A stretch of 64,000 bases of DNA from Glutinoglossum americanum. Taxonomy: Eukaryota; Ascomycota; Geoglossomycetes; Geoglossales; Geoglossaceae. How positions within the stretch are numbered: position 1 is the first letter of the stretch; each line of letters begins with the position of its first letter. The stretch lies in the NCBI GenBank assembly GCA_020080175.1, contig JAGHQL010000085.1, forward strand, positions 1 to 64,000. The letters are read 5' to 3'. The notes beneath the pieces are model-generated. The model worked only from the letters and a program-made list of their open reading frames with translations, made no database searches and was not told the DNA's origin. Shown here one piece after another: positions 11,201 to 24,184 of this stretch. The position numbers and the translations under genes are program-made.

Positions 11201-14200
11201 CCTTTACTCATCAAAAGCGAATGTTCGGCTTTATATGGCTTGTCTTAGTGTAGACCTAAGATTTACGAACTACTACATGGATCTCAGAGTCACCTTCAGC
11301 CCCCTTACCGTCTCTCTTGGTGGCTGCGAGGATGACGAAGCCACGCCCGGATTTGATGCATCTCAAACCCAACTGTTTGTGGATGGTGTCAATTTGTACG
11401 GCCACCGACTCTTCGGTCTGCCGCCAACTGAGCCTACTTATGTCTGCAATTGGGACTTTGACATTGGGTCGGTGACAGGAGAATGCTCGACCGACTTTTT
11501 TAGGGCTCTTACACTTGCGCTAAGGGTATTCATTTTTACATTTGATGACGACGAAAATGCTCTGCATCTAGCTCTCCTCAATGCCCTGCATGATGTTACA
11601 TTTTTGAGGGCCAACACACAGCAGATAAGAGTATGGCTTCATGTTGAAGAAACAGCTTTTCTCCTTGACGTTGGGTCCATCAAAGCCCAGTTCGATGACT
11701 TGGCAACAACTAACCATTCCGACCTATTGGCTCTCAATATTCAAGATCTAACGCTTGCCTGTGTTGATGGAGAATCTGCATCTCGTCACAGGTCTCAGCC
11801 CCTTACCGCCGTAAAGACGCATGGATTCCTACAAACGACAATTCTCCTTACAATGATACAGCGCAAGTTCGGGCTTAGCAAACGCCGCGATTTACAGCAA
11901 AAATATGTCAAATACCATGATCAACGAACAGGCAGGGCGGGGTTCCTTATCCACCGCGATCCCATGGATGACGCGGCGAGTGAAATCACCCAGCAGGCTG
12001 AGATTGACCGACCTGCCATGCCCTTTCCGCCTATGCCGGAGCCCCTCCTAGACGGAAGACTACCTACTCACGACAACTTTTCTTATCGTTCAGAAGCCTC
12101 AACCCACTCAGCGGATCGCTCCGTAAGCCGTAAGAGCTCTTTCTTATCACAAGGTGCTTCTAGTATTGCTAGTGAAGGCAGTGTTGTGAAAAGGTCGAGT
12201 TCTTACCATTCGGCCCCGGAATCAGCTTCAAATCTTTGGCGCCATAGGGAACTCTCAATGACAAGGATAGCGAATCCACCACAGACGAAAATTGCATCTG
12301 GCTCAGCGAGTGGACAACCTCCCCTTCGTGGTGTCGATCCTCCGAACCCGGAACACCACAAAATACCGTCACCGCCGAGCGTCACGTTCTCTAGTACCTT
12401 TATCGCTCCATACTTCCCGCTCCTGAAGGTTCAGCCTGATCTAAGAGATGTCCCCATTTTTTCAGTGCCCACCGGAGACGGGGACTCCCTAGATCAGGAT
12501 GCCGGCCAGTACCGTGACTTACCATCTCCAGAATTTGATGAGAATGTCGTGCAGACGAGCTTCCTAGTTAACTTCAAGTCCGGCATCAGAGGGTACTGCA
12601 ATCCTGAGACATTACGGTCAGTTATGAGGCTTTTGGGACACTTGCAACCCAAAAGCCCAGTTGACATTCTTGACGACCTCCAGCTCGACGTCATGTCAAA
12701 GATCGTAGGTCTCGCAAAAGGGAAAGTAAGATCTGGCAAGACAATCGACTTCAGCGTTAAGATACCGTGCTCGCATATCCGATTCAGCAATCTTAGTTCA
12801 ATGAAAGACAGTCATGCATCGCAACATAGGAATGACCAGTACGACCTCACTATGGCCCAATCCACAATAAACGCAAGATCCCAATTACTCACCAAGGGTA
12901 AGGGTGCTAATGAGGGTGGCAACCAGTTTTATTCCATACACCTACTGTTAGAATCTCTGTGTCTGTCAGCAAAGGACAGCTTAGAGAACGGCAGCCCTGC
13001 CGTCCAAGTCCAGGTTAAGGAGCTCATCTTCTGGACCGTCTCTAAGGAGACTACCACCACCAGTTTGAACGTCAAAATGATTGAGGGGGTGGTTGATAGC
13101 AAGTCGTTGGAGTACATCGCGACATTGATCTATCGTACAGAATTGCTTGTCCGCGAGCTAGCCGAGTCATCTTCGAGATTAGGCCAAGCACAAAGGAAAC
13201 GGCTGCAATCCTTGATCTTTAACTTGGCTTCCGCTGGCAAAAGAGTACCCGACCCGTCGTTCCTGACAAGACCGAGTTATGTCCTCCGTTCTGCACCGGA
13301 TCATCTAAGGTTAGATGATTCTTGGAAGATTATCTCTCGGTTTCGCCACATGTATAGAAGTCTTCCTGATACTATGCGAAACGAATTTTCATTGCAGTGC
13401 CTCAGTAATTCGACTCAGTGTCCCGAGGATGCTCAACACATCGTCATATCGAGTTTAGATCAGTGGAGAAGCTGGGAGCTAGCCAACGTGAGGGAAAGCT
13501 ACGCCATTCAGAGGATCTACGATGCGCCAGAAGACGACTTTCACACGTCAAGCCCCAGTGGGAGGCCTTTGAAAGCCTCCTTGGTAGCCAGGTCACTGAA
13601 ACTCGCGGCTGGTCCTGGGCCAAAACAAAACGAAGTTTCTTTGGACGGCGTGATTGTGGGTGTTGGATCGGATATTCCTGAAACACCCCCTACTGATGAT
13701 CCAAATCAAATACCTCCCGGAGCTCGAACAACTACTATTCAGATACATTCCCGCAAGATTGGAGTACACTTTAACTGGGAACTCTGTGAGCTGGCCGAGG
13801 AAGTTCTTGAGCTCTATGATAACAGAGAACGGGAATTGGCTCTACAGCCTTCCAAACCCTCTCCTCTAGAAACCGGCCCTGCTGTTGGTCGCCATTACCA
13901 TCTCATCATGAGCACGGATGCGGGGTTAACTACCATCGACTGTATCAACTTGAAAGCTATTTCTCTAGCTAAGAATCTAAGGCTATCTCTAGTTGGTGCA
14001 GAGAGCTCAAGTGGTAGTAGATTCGTTTCTGCTCTTTTGCACGCAGATACTGCTAGCTCTGGAATCTTCAGCCACTCCCGCCAGTTGCTCAAAGTAAAGC
14101 TTCAAAGGCCTAGCTTACATCTTGCTCTCGATGTCCAAACGGTAGAGCGAGGTTCTATCCATGCCTGGAAACTTGCCGCCAACTGCGAGGATCTTAGTTT

Positions 14201-17200
14201 TGAGCTGCGCGAGGAAATAGTTGACCTTATTGGGGTCGTGGATTTAATCCTTGGTGACGAAGTTACCCAAATTCTTCGTCTAATAAGGGGCCGCCAAACT
14301 ACACATGGGCAGCCAATTCTATCTACGGCAGCACACCAGGAATCTGTGCACAAAATAAGCGTAGGGTTCCTCTTGGATGCCTTCGAAATCAGCTTCGCTC
14401 TTCTTCATTCTTTAGAATACGTTTGCTTGGGCACTGTTGCTCGGACATCGATAGCAACGGGACAAGATTCTGAGTTAGTGTTTAACTTCGATCTCAAAGA
14501 GCACCGCCACGAGGTCCGTGCGGTAAACGATGGAAACTCTGAGAGCATATCTGTTCTTAACATGCCGTTTGTCAACGGCCGCATCAGACAGGCCACGGGA
14601 GAGGAGCAATTTTTCCAAATTTTCGTGGCGATTGAGAGTATTGCCTTCGATGGAGCAGCTGTTCACGGACTACTAAATGCTCTTAGGAGGCCAGAAGTTG
14701 CAAATACAATAAATGATGCGCGAGCCGAGATACTGGCCGTAACCAAACATTTTGAGAATACGTTTGGAATGCCAGACGAGCCGCAACTTCTAGAGGCTCT
14801 ACCTTCGACACCGTTGGTTTATGATGCTCACATCATAATTGCGGGTCTAGGTATTCGCGAGAGTGCTCCAGAAGCTGACCTTGATATGAGCTTTGGCTGC
14901 ATTCAGATGAATGCTGCCAATAGACCACCACAAAATGGCCCTACCTTTGAGTTCCCTGAAATACACATCGGCTTTCAACACATCGTCTTCGAGCTTTTGC
15001 GTTCCAGCGGAGACGGCCACCAATCCTGTGGCAACCTTGCATTCGGCGCCCAAGTCAGTTTGTCATCGAAACGAAATACAACAGGAAATATTGTCCCAGC
15101 AATTCACATAAAGAGTGATAGTTTGGAGATTAACCTGTTTGCCGAAACTGCCTCCACGATTGTCGCAGTCATATCCCATCTCCAGAGCAGGATCAAGAGA
15201 CTCGACTTCTCGGAGGAAGTGAAAGTCTTACGGACTAGACTACGCCGTTCTAGACCACAAATCGCCATCTCCGATGCGGATCTTGGTGAACAAGTCTCGA
15301 GCACGAAAACTGAAGATGCGGTCGGCTTAATCTACTCTCTCGAGATGCTTAATATACAGATCAGCTGGATTGTAGGCAACTCCACTGCTTTTACATACGA
15401 TAGGGAAATAGAAGATCTCGTCTTGTCATTTAACAGGATAGAGCTAGCAATAAAAAAGGAGAACGCAGCACGTCTAATGATCGAAGATTTCCAGCTACAA
15501 ATGGTTCCATCCTCCCGCCCCGGCAAGAGGACAGAACGCTCACTAAACTCTGCACTGCTCCCTGAGGTTGTGTTCAACGTCGCACATTTCTCAACGAAAC
15601 AAGACCGCAGACTTGCATTCCAGGCAAAGGGCAAGTGCCTCGATCTCCGTCTAACGTCGCAGTTCATCCTCCCTGCGAGCCATCTTGAGAGATCAATAGC
15701 TACAGCGAGTAAGAAATTCCGTGCTGCCTCGGCCACTTGGGAGAAGTCGATGCCGACTCAAACGGGGTTCGAGAGGAGCAGCCTATTCAGCAGCAAAAAA
15801 CTTGCCTCCCTCCTCGTTGATGCCGATTTTGCAGGAGCTGTTGTTTATGTCCAAGGGAGACGAATTAGAGATCCTCAATCCGCTACCAGTGCAAGTCATA
15901 TGGCCAAACTCCCACAGCAAGGGCGTTACGGGCAGTTCACTCAGGGCGAGACAAGCACCAGCAATACAACCTTACGTGCGCCAGGTGTGGCTTGTAAAGT
16001 CGAATACACGGACAACGGGAAGGACGACCCGTCCCTCAATGCAGAGATCAAGGTTGACGCATCATCCAACGTCATTTACCCGACCGTAGTTCCTTTATTG
16101 ATGGAAATGTCCTCAAGCGTAAAGGATATTGTTCGGGAGGATGACCAAAGCAAGAAGCCTATCGCGGCCAAGCCATCAACTCAAAAATTCCTGGACGAAG
16201 ACACACTTCTCACCGCCGATCCATCAGCAATTCTCGGGCGCTGCAAACTCAATGTAGGTTTACGTATCTGCAGACAGGAGTTTAGTCTGAGTTGCCAACC
16301 GGTTGCACGGGTGGCAGCTACGGCTCGAATTGAAGATCTGTACATCACTGTCAATACTGTCAAATCCGCTGATCACGGACACTTTTTCTCCATCTCAGCT
16401 GCTTTTACCCATTTTGAGGCGTCCGTTCAACACGTTTATTCTCGAGAGTCTACCGGAAGTTTTGACATTGAGTCCATAGTTTTATCTCTCATGAACAGCA
16501 AACACGTTAGCGGGACAAGTGGGATATCCGCAATTCTAAAGGTTAGCCCAATGAGAGCACAGATCAACGCAAAACAGCTCCAGGACTTTTTACTCTTCCG
16601 AGATATTTGGGTGCCCACAGAAATCCGTCAATCGTCATCTGCGCCTATTGTAACTCCGTCCTCATTAGAATCACCCGGCTTCTCCGTGCAACGATATCAG
16701 CAAGTTGCCGCAGTAGGAGCTTTTCCGTGGAATGCAACTATAGCTATTGCTGAACTGGATGTTCAACTGGACCTAGGCCAGTCATTGGGCAAATCCGCTT
16801 TCATCATATCCGACTTCTGGGTATGCTTAAAGAAAACCTCAGACTGGGAGCAGAGCTTATGCCTTGGCTTTAGCAAGACTGCAGTCTCTAGCACAGGGAG
16901 AATGAGTGGATTTGTCGAACTTCAGGACTTCAAAGTTCGCACGTCAATACAATGGCCGTCAAGGGAGATGGCGTTGAACCAAACGCCACTAATCCAGGCC
17001 TCCGTTAGCTTCGGGAAGCTACACTCCAAGACTTCTTTCGAATACCAGGCTTTCCTGATTGCTGATATCACATCGTTTGGATTCATGATGTACAATGTGC
17101 GAGACGGCCCTACGGCTAGCGGCGACCGCCTCGTGGCCAGTCTCGATGGGGACAAGGTACAAGTCTTCTTCACTACAAATAGCGCAGCTCAAGGATACGC

Positions 17201-18167
17201 CCTCTATCAAGCACTCCTTAGGCTAGCACAGGAAAAGAAAACTGCATACGATCTATCACTGAAAGAGATCGAGAAGTTCTTGAAACGAAAATCCATTGGT
17301 AATACGTTAATGACCCAGTCTCAAGAACTTGTCGAGGCCAAGCGAGAGGATACAGCTCCGTTTTCTCTACACACTGACGTGGTGGTAACTCTCAAAGCCC
17401 TCAATGTTGGTGCTTTCCCAAGCACCTTCTTTGACTCTCAACTCTTCAAGATTGAAGCCTCAGATGCAGAAGCCCGCTTCGCCGTAACGATGGATGGCAG
17501 CAAGATTCACAGCGGTCTTAGCATGACCCTTGGACAGTTGCGGATATCGTTGTCAGGAGTGAGGCGGCCCGACCAACCACAGACGCCTGGAGAAGTCTCG
17601 GTAGATGACGTAGTGGCCAGCGCCACCGACTCACGCGGCGGTACCATCCTACAGGTCCCAAAAGTGGTGGCAACGATGCAAACATGGCAGACACCTGGAT
17701 CTAGTAAGATCGACTACATCTTCCGGAGCTCCTTCGAGGGCAAAGTTGATGTCGGCTGGAACTACAACCGAATTCAATACATCCGTACCATGTGGGCAAA
17801 CCACAGCCGCACCCTAAGCCAGCGCCTTGGCAAAACCCTCTCCCAAACCACCCTAACCATCACCGGCGGCCCGCAACCCGAACTAGCTGAAGACGGCAGC
17901 AGCAAGACTTCACACGAGCAGCAACAAGAGAAAATCACCGCTTTCGTCAACGTTCCGCAGTCACGATACGACTACACCGCACTGGAATCTCCTGTTATCG
18001 AGGCGCCTCAACTAAGGGATATGGGCGAGGCGACGCCGCCATTAGAGTGGATTGGGTTGCATAGGGATAGGCTGCCAAATCTTACACATCAGATTGTTAT
18101 TGTGTCGTTGTTGGAGGTCGCGAGAGAGGTTGAGGATGCTTACGAGAGGATTTTAGGTTCTTCGTGA
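8247..18167 (+). CDS. csf1: Csf1 / BLTP1-family bridge-like lipid transfer protein
   Basis: A giant 3268-aa protein orthologous to yeast Csf1 and animal BLTP1/Tweek. These form long hydrophobic grooves that carry phospholipid from the ER to other membranes; yeast Csf1 is tied to phosphatidylethanolamine supply for GPI-anchor synthesis. Exons: 8247-8302, 8360-8395 and 8453-18167, so one exon covers 9.7 kb. Residues of about 18-47 (FNWVFLIELLVCG, LFFLFYFNRLFATL) form the N-terminal membrane anchor. It is followed by the hallmark YGIRAYTWHRYRVWIDI, then a block including ISLLGGRVFFKGFRYHG and HGGYITWRYWLRKV. The C-terminus ends LPNLTHQIVIVSLLEVAREV, as in fungal Csf1. The first intron (8303-8359) must use a GC donor to keep the QFNW-VFLIEL reading; the second (8396-8452) is GT-AG. 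Start: the first ATG that joins in frame to the anchor. Confidence 0.95.
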
Positions 18168-19675
18168 GGGGGAAGGTTGGCTTCCTCTCATACAGGGCCA
18201 TCCCGTCCTATTTCACGACTACTTTTCTTTTGCAGAAAGTAATGCATTGTTCACCGGCGCTCTTCGGTTCTCATACCTGTTTAACCAGTGCCCTTTTTTT
18301 TGCACTTTCCTCCCAAAGCACCCACCATTCGATAGAACCTTCCATTCGTTTCATTGATATGTATTGTAGGCGCGTATATAGACCGGCGATGGCGAATACA
18401 CGCTCTTTCTACGACTTCAGCCTCGAGCCGAAGAAATGTACCACTTCTTCCGCGGACCATACTTACCATCAGGCGACATCGAGAAAAAAAATGGAAAACC
18501 GAAAGTGGCGGATATCTATCCCCACAACACCTCCCCCGTTGATATATGATGACATCCTACACCCTCAAAAAAAAATCTTTTTCCCCCTTCCTCTCTTTCA
18601 AGGGATGAATCACACGGCAACAACCCAGATGCCACATAAAGCTCGTCGGAATACTGCAAAAGCCAACGTGCAAAAATATTAGAGTGTTGCTGGTCAGTAG
18701 GATCCCCCGCAACTCTGAGGGCCATTGACGATGCATTGCGGGGTATATTTTCTGGGGGAAGGCTCCAGGCATGCTCTCCCGGAGGCTAACTGTTACAACG
18801 CTGTACCGCAGTATTAATGTATCGTGGGCTCAGGAGGGGCACCGACGACCAGCCACACCGTCAGAAAAAAAAAAGATTGGTAGAAATGCCCTTGAGAGGT
18901 ACTCGGGGCAAAATGAATTCGGGATTTATCTCGGTGAATATTCTTTCAAGTTTCCGTTTTCGTTTTCGTTTTCGTGATGTTGCCCGTAGGTGTGTATAGT
19001 CCGCGTGCCTACTTCCCCCCTTTCCAACCCCCTGAATGTTTTTCTCCCCCCTGCATCCTGCCCTAGAACGAGCTCTGGCTACTGAACCTATCTTACGAAT
19101 ATATGCTAAGAGACTATGTGGATAGAATTGGACGCTTATAATATTTTCACCGATCTCGTATATTTTCTATTGTCATGTTACAAAAAGTAAAAATGGGGAA
19201 TCAATCAGCCCCCAGCAACCGCCACCTCAGAAGACTTGCAAATAGAGAATGGCCAGCTAGTTAAATTCACCTGCCGCCGCCCATCATCCTGATGATTGAT
19301 ATGCCTTCAAAAATGAGAGGAGAAATATAAAGTGAAACAGGAAGCTTTTGTGGCTAAAAATAGATCTTTCCGGTAAGGTGGAATGAGGGAGAAATGAGAG
19401 CAAATATCGCATCCGGGAGTAAGAATGAAGGTCAGTTGAATTGAATTTTCTTCAGGGATAAATGGCAATCGTTGCGTATCCTTATAAGAGCACTTCAGTT
19501 TGGAGAGTCCCACACACCCTTAATCTGCAACGCCACATAATTTCATTCGGAACGGAGAGAAACGCAAAATGGTATATTCCCGTCATTTCTTTTTTGTTCT
19601 CGTCAGCGCCAACGCATAAAATACTCCGAGTACGTAAAAATGTAAACAGCCAGAGGAGGGGAGGTAAAAGCAGTT
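18168..19675. other. Convergent intergenic region
   Basis: About 1.5 kb between the 3' ends of csf1 and the KH-domain gene. No coding sequence was recognised. It holds A and T runs and a (CGTTTT)n-like hexamer repeat near 18955-18975. Confidence 0.55.
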
Positions 19676-22600
19676 TTAACGAGGAGGGCCAATTGGGGCC
19701 GGGTATCCTGTAGAAGAAGAGGACGTAGAAGGGCGGGCTGCTGTGCCGCTATCAACAGAAGTGCGCAGGTCATGTCTCGGAGTGATATCTCCGCCGTTGC
19801 TAGAAAAAGGGAATTTACTGCCTTCTGCTTTTGTGGGCCAATGATGTTGGTCATCTTCCGCGAGGTTGACCCCACTATCGTTCCACGGATTTCGATATGC
19901 GCTGTTCTGGGACTCTATACTGACGAGCGACGCCTTCGAGCCGTTGCTAGATCCATTCCGAAAAAAGCTCCCAGGAGAGCTGGTGTGGTGCTTGCGCCTA
20001 TCGAGGAAGGAAGAGATCGAAGACATGCTGCCGGGCTTCCTCAGTTTTTCAAAGATGGAGACTCCACTATTCTCCTCGGGTCCGAGGTTCGCCTTCGTAG
20101 GCGATTCCGTAACCAAAGGGGGGGGGGCATGCTGTAGCAACTTCGAGTCGAAAAAGGGAAGAGACTCCTCGAAAGAGTCAGACTTGGGTCGAGGTATTGC
20201 CCCCTTTATGGTGGTGGCGTCCAAACCGTGGGCTACTAGGCGCGAGATCAGGAAATCAATAGCGTCTCTAAGTCCACCAGCATTGTTTCTAGTATAAGTG
20301 AGAAGTAGTCGTTCGATACTAGAATCGGTGTCTGCTTGATCGTCTTTGTTAATATGGAGATCGACCTCATAACGAGCTTTTAAAGGCCCATGGACTTCGC
20401 CTTGAAATTCTTGGGATTGGAGATACTCCTTCAGCTCTGCTGAGCTGGGAAGCACAATCTCGTGGCTCTCAGGTACCATACCCTGGGAAACATAAATGTT
20501 AGCAAGACCCTCCATGTGTGGAAGGGAAGCTAAGTATTGGCGCACCAAGAACTCATCCACAGCTTGCGGCACTTGGTACTCCGGACCGGCGATCGTAATG
20601 CTGTCGCTTGCCATCTCAGTGCTTGGAAATATAATCTTACAATTCCACTTTTTCTCAAGCTCTTCGAGTTCATTCATCCGCGTGATCAGTTCACGGTGGT
20701 ACAATCGATTGATGTGGACGGTCTCCTGGACGTGATCTGCATCCTTTGTAGCCCCAGGGCAAGTTAGATGAAGAATGATTGAATGAGGCAGTGGTTAATC
20801 CAAAACGAACCACTTGTTCAACCATATCCATTATTTCCTGTTTCACCAAATCAAGGCTTGCCGCATTTCGGGCCGGCGTGCGGCAGATGACATTATCGAC
20901 CTTTATGTCATCATCTTCGCGGCCAATGCCACCACGATCCATGGCATTGGAGAACTTGACGAATACTGAATACTTTTTCATGATTCGCTGGATATGCTGA
21001 CCTCCAATTCCAATAATTCGCTTGTGATATTGGTCTGGGACATGAAATGAGATGGATGCTGGCATCTCCTGTTCTACAAGGTCTAGGCCGACCGTCGTAG
21101 CTTTGTACTGCGAACCGCAAACATCGATGTAAAAGTTGTATTCGTTGAATCCATCAAAAATGATCTGCACGTTGCCTGAACCCCGTATGTTAATGTCAGA
21201 GCGGAAGGAACAGAGAGGGTGGTGATATTCAGTCTCGGGCTTACTTTGACTCATGATCTTGTTAATCTTTCCATTCTTCTTCCCGCTGACAAATTCCTTA
21301 TGCTCATTTGCCAGTTCAATCTTGATTCTCATCTGATATTGTGCCTTGTTCACAAATGGTATCTGATGTATAACAAATAACGCAGTCTTCACGCTGTCAT
21401 CTGACCCATTAATAGAGAAGGTAAGTTTGTCAAAACTAACATCAGCGCCACTATTCATGCACACATCGGAAAGCATGGCCCGAATATCCGAGGATGATGG
21501 AGCTCTGAAGGAATTAGACGCGTTAGGGTCTGGTAGAAGTATCCACCATGTTGCACTGTAGAATTGCCCTGCCTGCTAAATTGTTAGCAACGATTTGCTG
21601 ACTCTAGTAGGAAAATGGTATACCAGCGCCATAATTTCCCGCACTGTTCTTTCGACATGGAGAACCTCTGTTCCTTGGACGCGAACCACACCACGCTGGG
21701 AACCAAGTGGCGGGAACTGAACGTACGAGCCGTTAGTCTCCATGATTTTCTTAACCTTCTCCAGCCTTTCTAGGAGAATGCTGTCAATTTTATTCGGTGA
21801 AACCATGGCATCCTTAACAAAACACTTCGTGCCCATAACCTGATGCTTCGTCAGCATTTTGCTTATAAGTTTTCCCTGGCTCGATAGCGTACTAGTTCAT
21901 GGAGCTTCTGTTTCGCCAGAACAATGTTCTCAGGTTTTTCCCCGGTTATGAATACTTCATCCTCACTACGCCGGGTAGCTCCCGGAGGAGTATAGCCATA
22001 GACTTGGGGGAAAGGAGGAGGAAAATAGATAGCAGTGTTAGTGGCAGATTCTATGAGCTTGATATTTTTCCGTGATCGACCGCATATGAGAGTGTGCATC
22101 GAGAGCTCAAGTTTCATTGCGTCAACCGTGCGTTTCAACTATAGTCATGAGTTAGTCCCAGCCTGGTATTGATACTTACCCAGGCTTCCATAGACTCACT
22201 ATCTGGTCAATCATGATCAGCACCCTTGTTTTCGCATGCTCTGAGCTCTCCATATCTCCGTAAATGGCAACCCTCAACCTCTGGTCAAGCCCTGCGTCAG
22301 GACCCCCGTTAAAACTTGCGTTGGTCTCTGGATCCGTCTGCTTCGGAGCGAGAAGGAATATGTCAGTTCCAGTGTACTTTGCGACGAGATCCAAGTGCTC
22401 CAACACGTTAGCCCGCACAGCATCTGTAGCTGCATCGATAACAAGGTTGCAATCTATGTCGACAGTTGCACATTTCTAGACGCGGTTAATATGGGTTGTC
22501 CCTATCGCCGTGAACAACACAACTGCGAGACCCACCATAGCCACTGGCATTTCCCTCAATATCCTCCCACGCATCTGGCCAACAACATCCACCCGCCCTG

Positions 22601-23084
22601 AAAGACATACGTTCGTCACTAAACCCTTCGGTCTTCTCAGCGTGGCGATCTGTTTCGGTTCCGACACCGTGACTGTGGCATCCAAGTTTCGCTCTTTGTT
22701 GCTCTCTGCGATCTCCTTACATAGCTTCCTTAATGCTTCGACGTTCCCAGAGTGCACTGGTAATTTGTGTGTGGGTGGTCCATCGGGTGTACCTTCCGGA
22801 TGAAGCCACCGCTCTACTGCTCCGGGGCTTGCATGTAGGATATCCTCAACGTCTGGGCCGGCTAGGTTCGAAGAGAAAGGGACGTTAAACGAAAGGCTGA
22901 CGTTAGACTCTGGGGTTTCGACGGCTGTAGGTGCCATGGGTGCTTGAAGCTTTACAGGTGATGTGAGTGAAGGATTTGTGCCTGGTATCGACCCTGAAGG
23001 CGGGAATGGAATGCTCATTGCAGTCATTCTTCGCCATCCATCACGCGTGGTTAGGGCCGAATACGGTGAGTAGAGAGACTTCAT
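19676..23084 (-). CDS. Multi-KH-domain RNA-binding protein
   Basis: A predicted RNA-binding protein of 1037 aa with at least three KH-type motifs, related in layout to fungal KH proteins of the Bicaudal-C/vigilin kind. Exons: 23084-22536, 22475-22200, 22138-21893, 21839-21624, 21572-20814 and 20743-19676. All five introns (51-70 nt) are phase 0. KH-like GxxG loops are seen as LICGRSRKNIKLIE (exon 3), FVSGKKNGKINKIM (exon 5) and RIIGIGGQHIQRIMKK (exon 5). A fourth degenerate copy may begin exon 6 (HRELITRMNELEEL). The last 200 residues are Ser-rich and disordered. Cellular role unknown; mRNA binding or translational control is inferred from the fold. The start could also be the Met at 23027, and the frame is open upstream of 23084, so the N-terminus is uncertain. 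Confidence 0.85.
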
Positions 23085-24184
23085 GCCGTGCAAAATGGTC
23101 GGTAGTTGAAATGAGATTGAGGTATGCTTTGCAGAAGTTGAGTCGAAGTCGTGATCTGATGGTCCAGAAGCGAGCGTGGTGTGCGTGGAGGAATAATTGA
23201 TACGATGAGAAATCAAGGTAAGACCGAGTAGTGCTAATTAAAGATCGACGCGCGAAACGCTAGAACACGAATAGAGATGTTCCGACTCCAAGGGAAGTGC
23301 AACCAGCCAATTGGCGTGCCGGCAATCTTCTGCGGATGACGGCTGGCTGTTGATGGGCGCAAGGGAAGGAAACAGAAAAGCTCAATGTTAAGTAATTAGT
23401 GGGTTGATGGAGGATGGAGCGAGGGTGGGCTGCGGAGACAACAGTGGGGGACGCGGCTGTTGGTAGCCGATCGGTCGGGGAAGTTGAGTGGTTGAAAAAA
23501 TAGGATTATTGCATGGACGATGGGAATGCCGGCTAAGAGAGCCAGAGTAGGTAGGTTGAGGAGTTGCAAGATGGTTAATTAAGAATACTCTACGCAGCGT
23601 AGCTAAGTTCTTCTAGTTTACATAACACACCAAGATCTCCAGATTCGCAGGCGGAAAAAGCTCGGCAACGACGAGAGCAGATCACCGCCTTGGGTCATCG
23701 CCGAGCCTCCACCCCCACCGCATCTGCATTCCGCATGATTCTATGCCACGCATTCCGTTTTATCTACCCACACGAGATGTATTATAGTAAGACATATTTA
23801 CCACGCCCAGTGCTCAGTGGCATTCCAAGCGATGCCCATTGGCCTTCCAAGTCTTGAGAACTCTTGAGAACTCTTGGGAACTCTTGGGCATTCTAGGATT
23901 ACCCCAGAAGGGTTGTGTGCTGAATGTGCTACCTCGGGCGAACCCAAAATCTGCCCAGGTCGACCCGACCCAACAAACTTGACTCAATGGATAATGGAAG
24001 CCCCCCGCGGAAACAAACCCTCAACTCACTTGTAACGTAACTCTATGTAAAAGTACATACAAATACCCACATTCATGCATCCTCCGGTAACGCAAAAGTT
24101 CTTGCATTACAGCTGCATTCAATGGCTTCAGATGCCTGCGCTCACTGTATCACTAGAAATGCATCCCTGCCGATGCATGGCCAA
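23085..24184. other. Intergenic, promoter side of KH gene
   Basis: About 1.1 kb with no recognised gene. It contains the KH gene leader and promoter, a 10-bp tandem repeat at 23851-23890 and the 3' flank of the gene at 24185-26839. Confidence 0.5.
23851..23890. repeat. 10-bp tandem repeat, four units
   Basis: Four head-to-tail copies of a ten-base unit close to CTCTTGRGAA. The first two are nearly identical; the last two share an A-to-G change. Confidence 0.85.

Noticed and set aside
13444-13686. Minus-strand frames inside csf1, such as this 80-codon one
   Set aside because: Shadows of the strongly supported 9.7-kb csf1 exon; none shows a domain.
18955-18975. Hexamer T-rich repeat as a telomere-like tract
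   Set aside because: Only about three TTTTCG-like units, with the wrong unit for the fungal telomere TTAGGG; a simple repeat.
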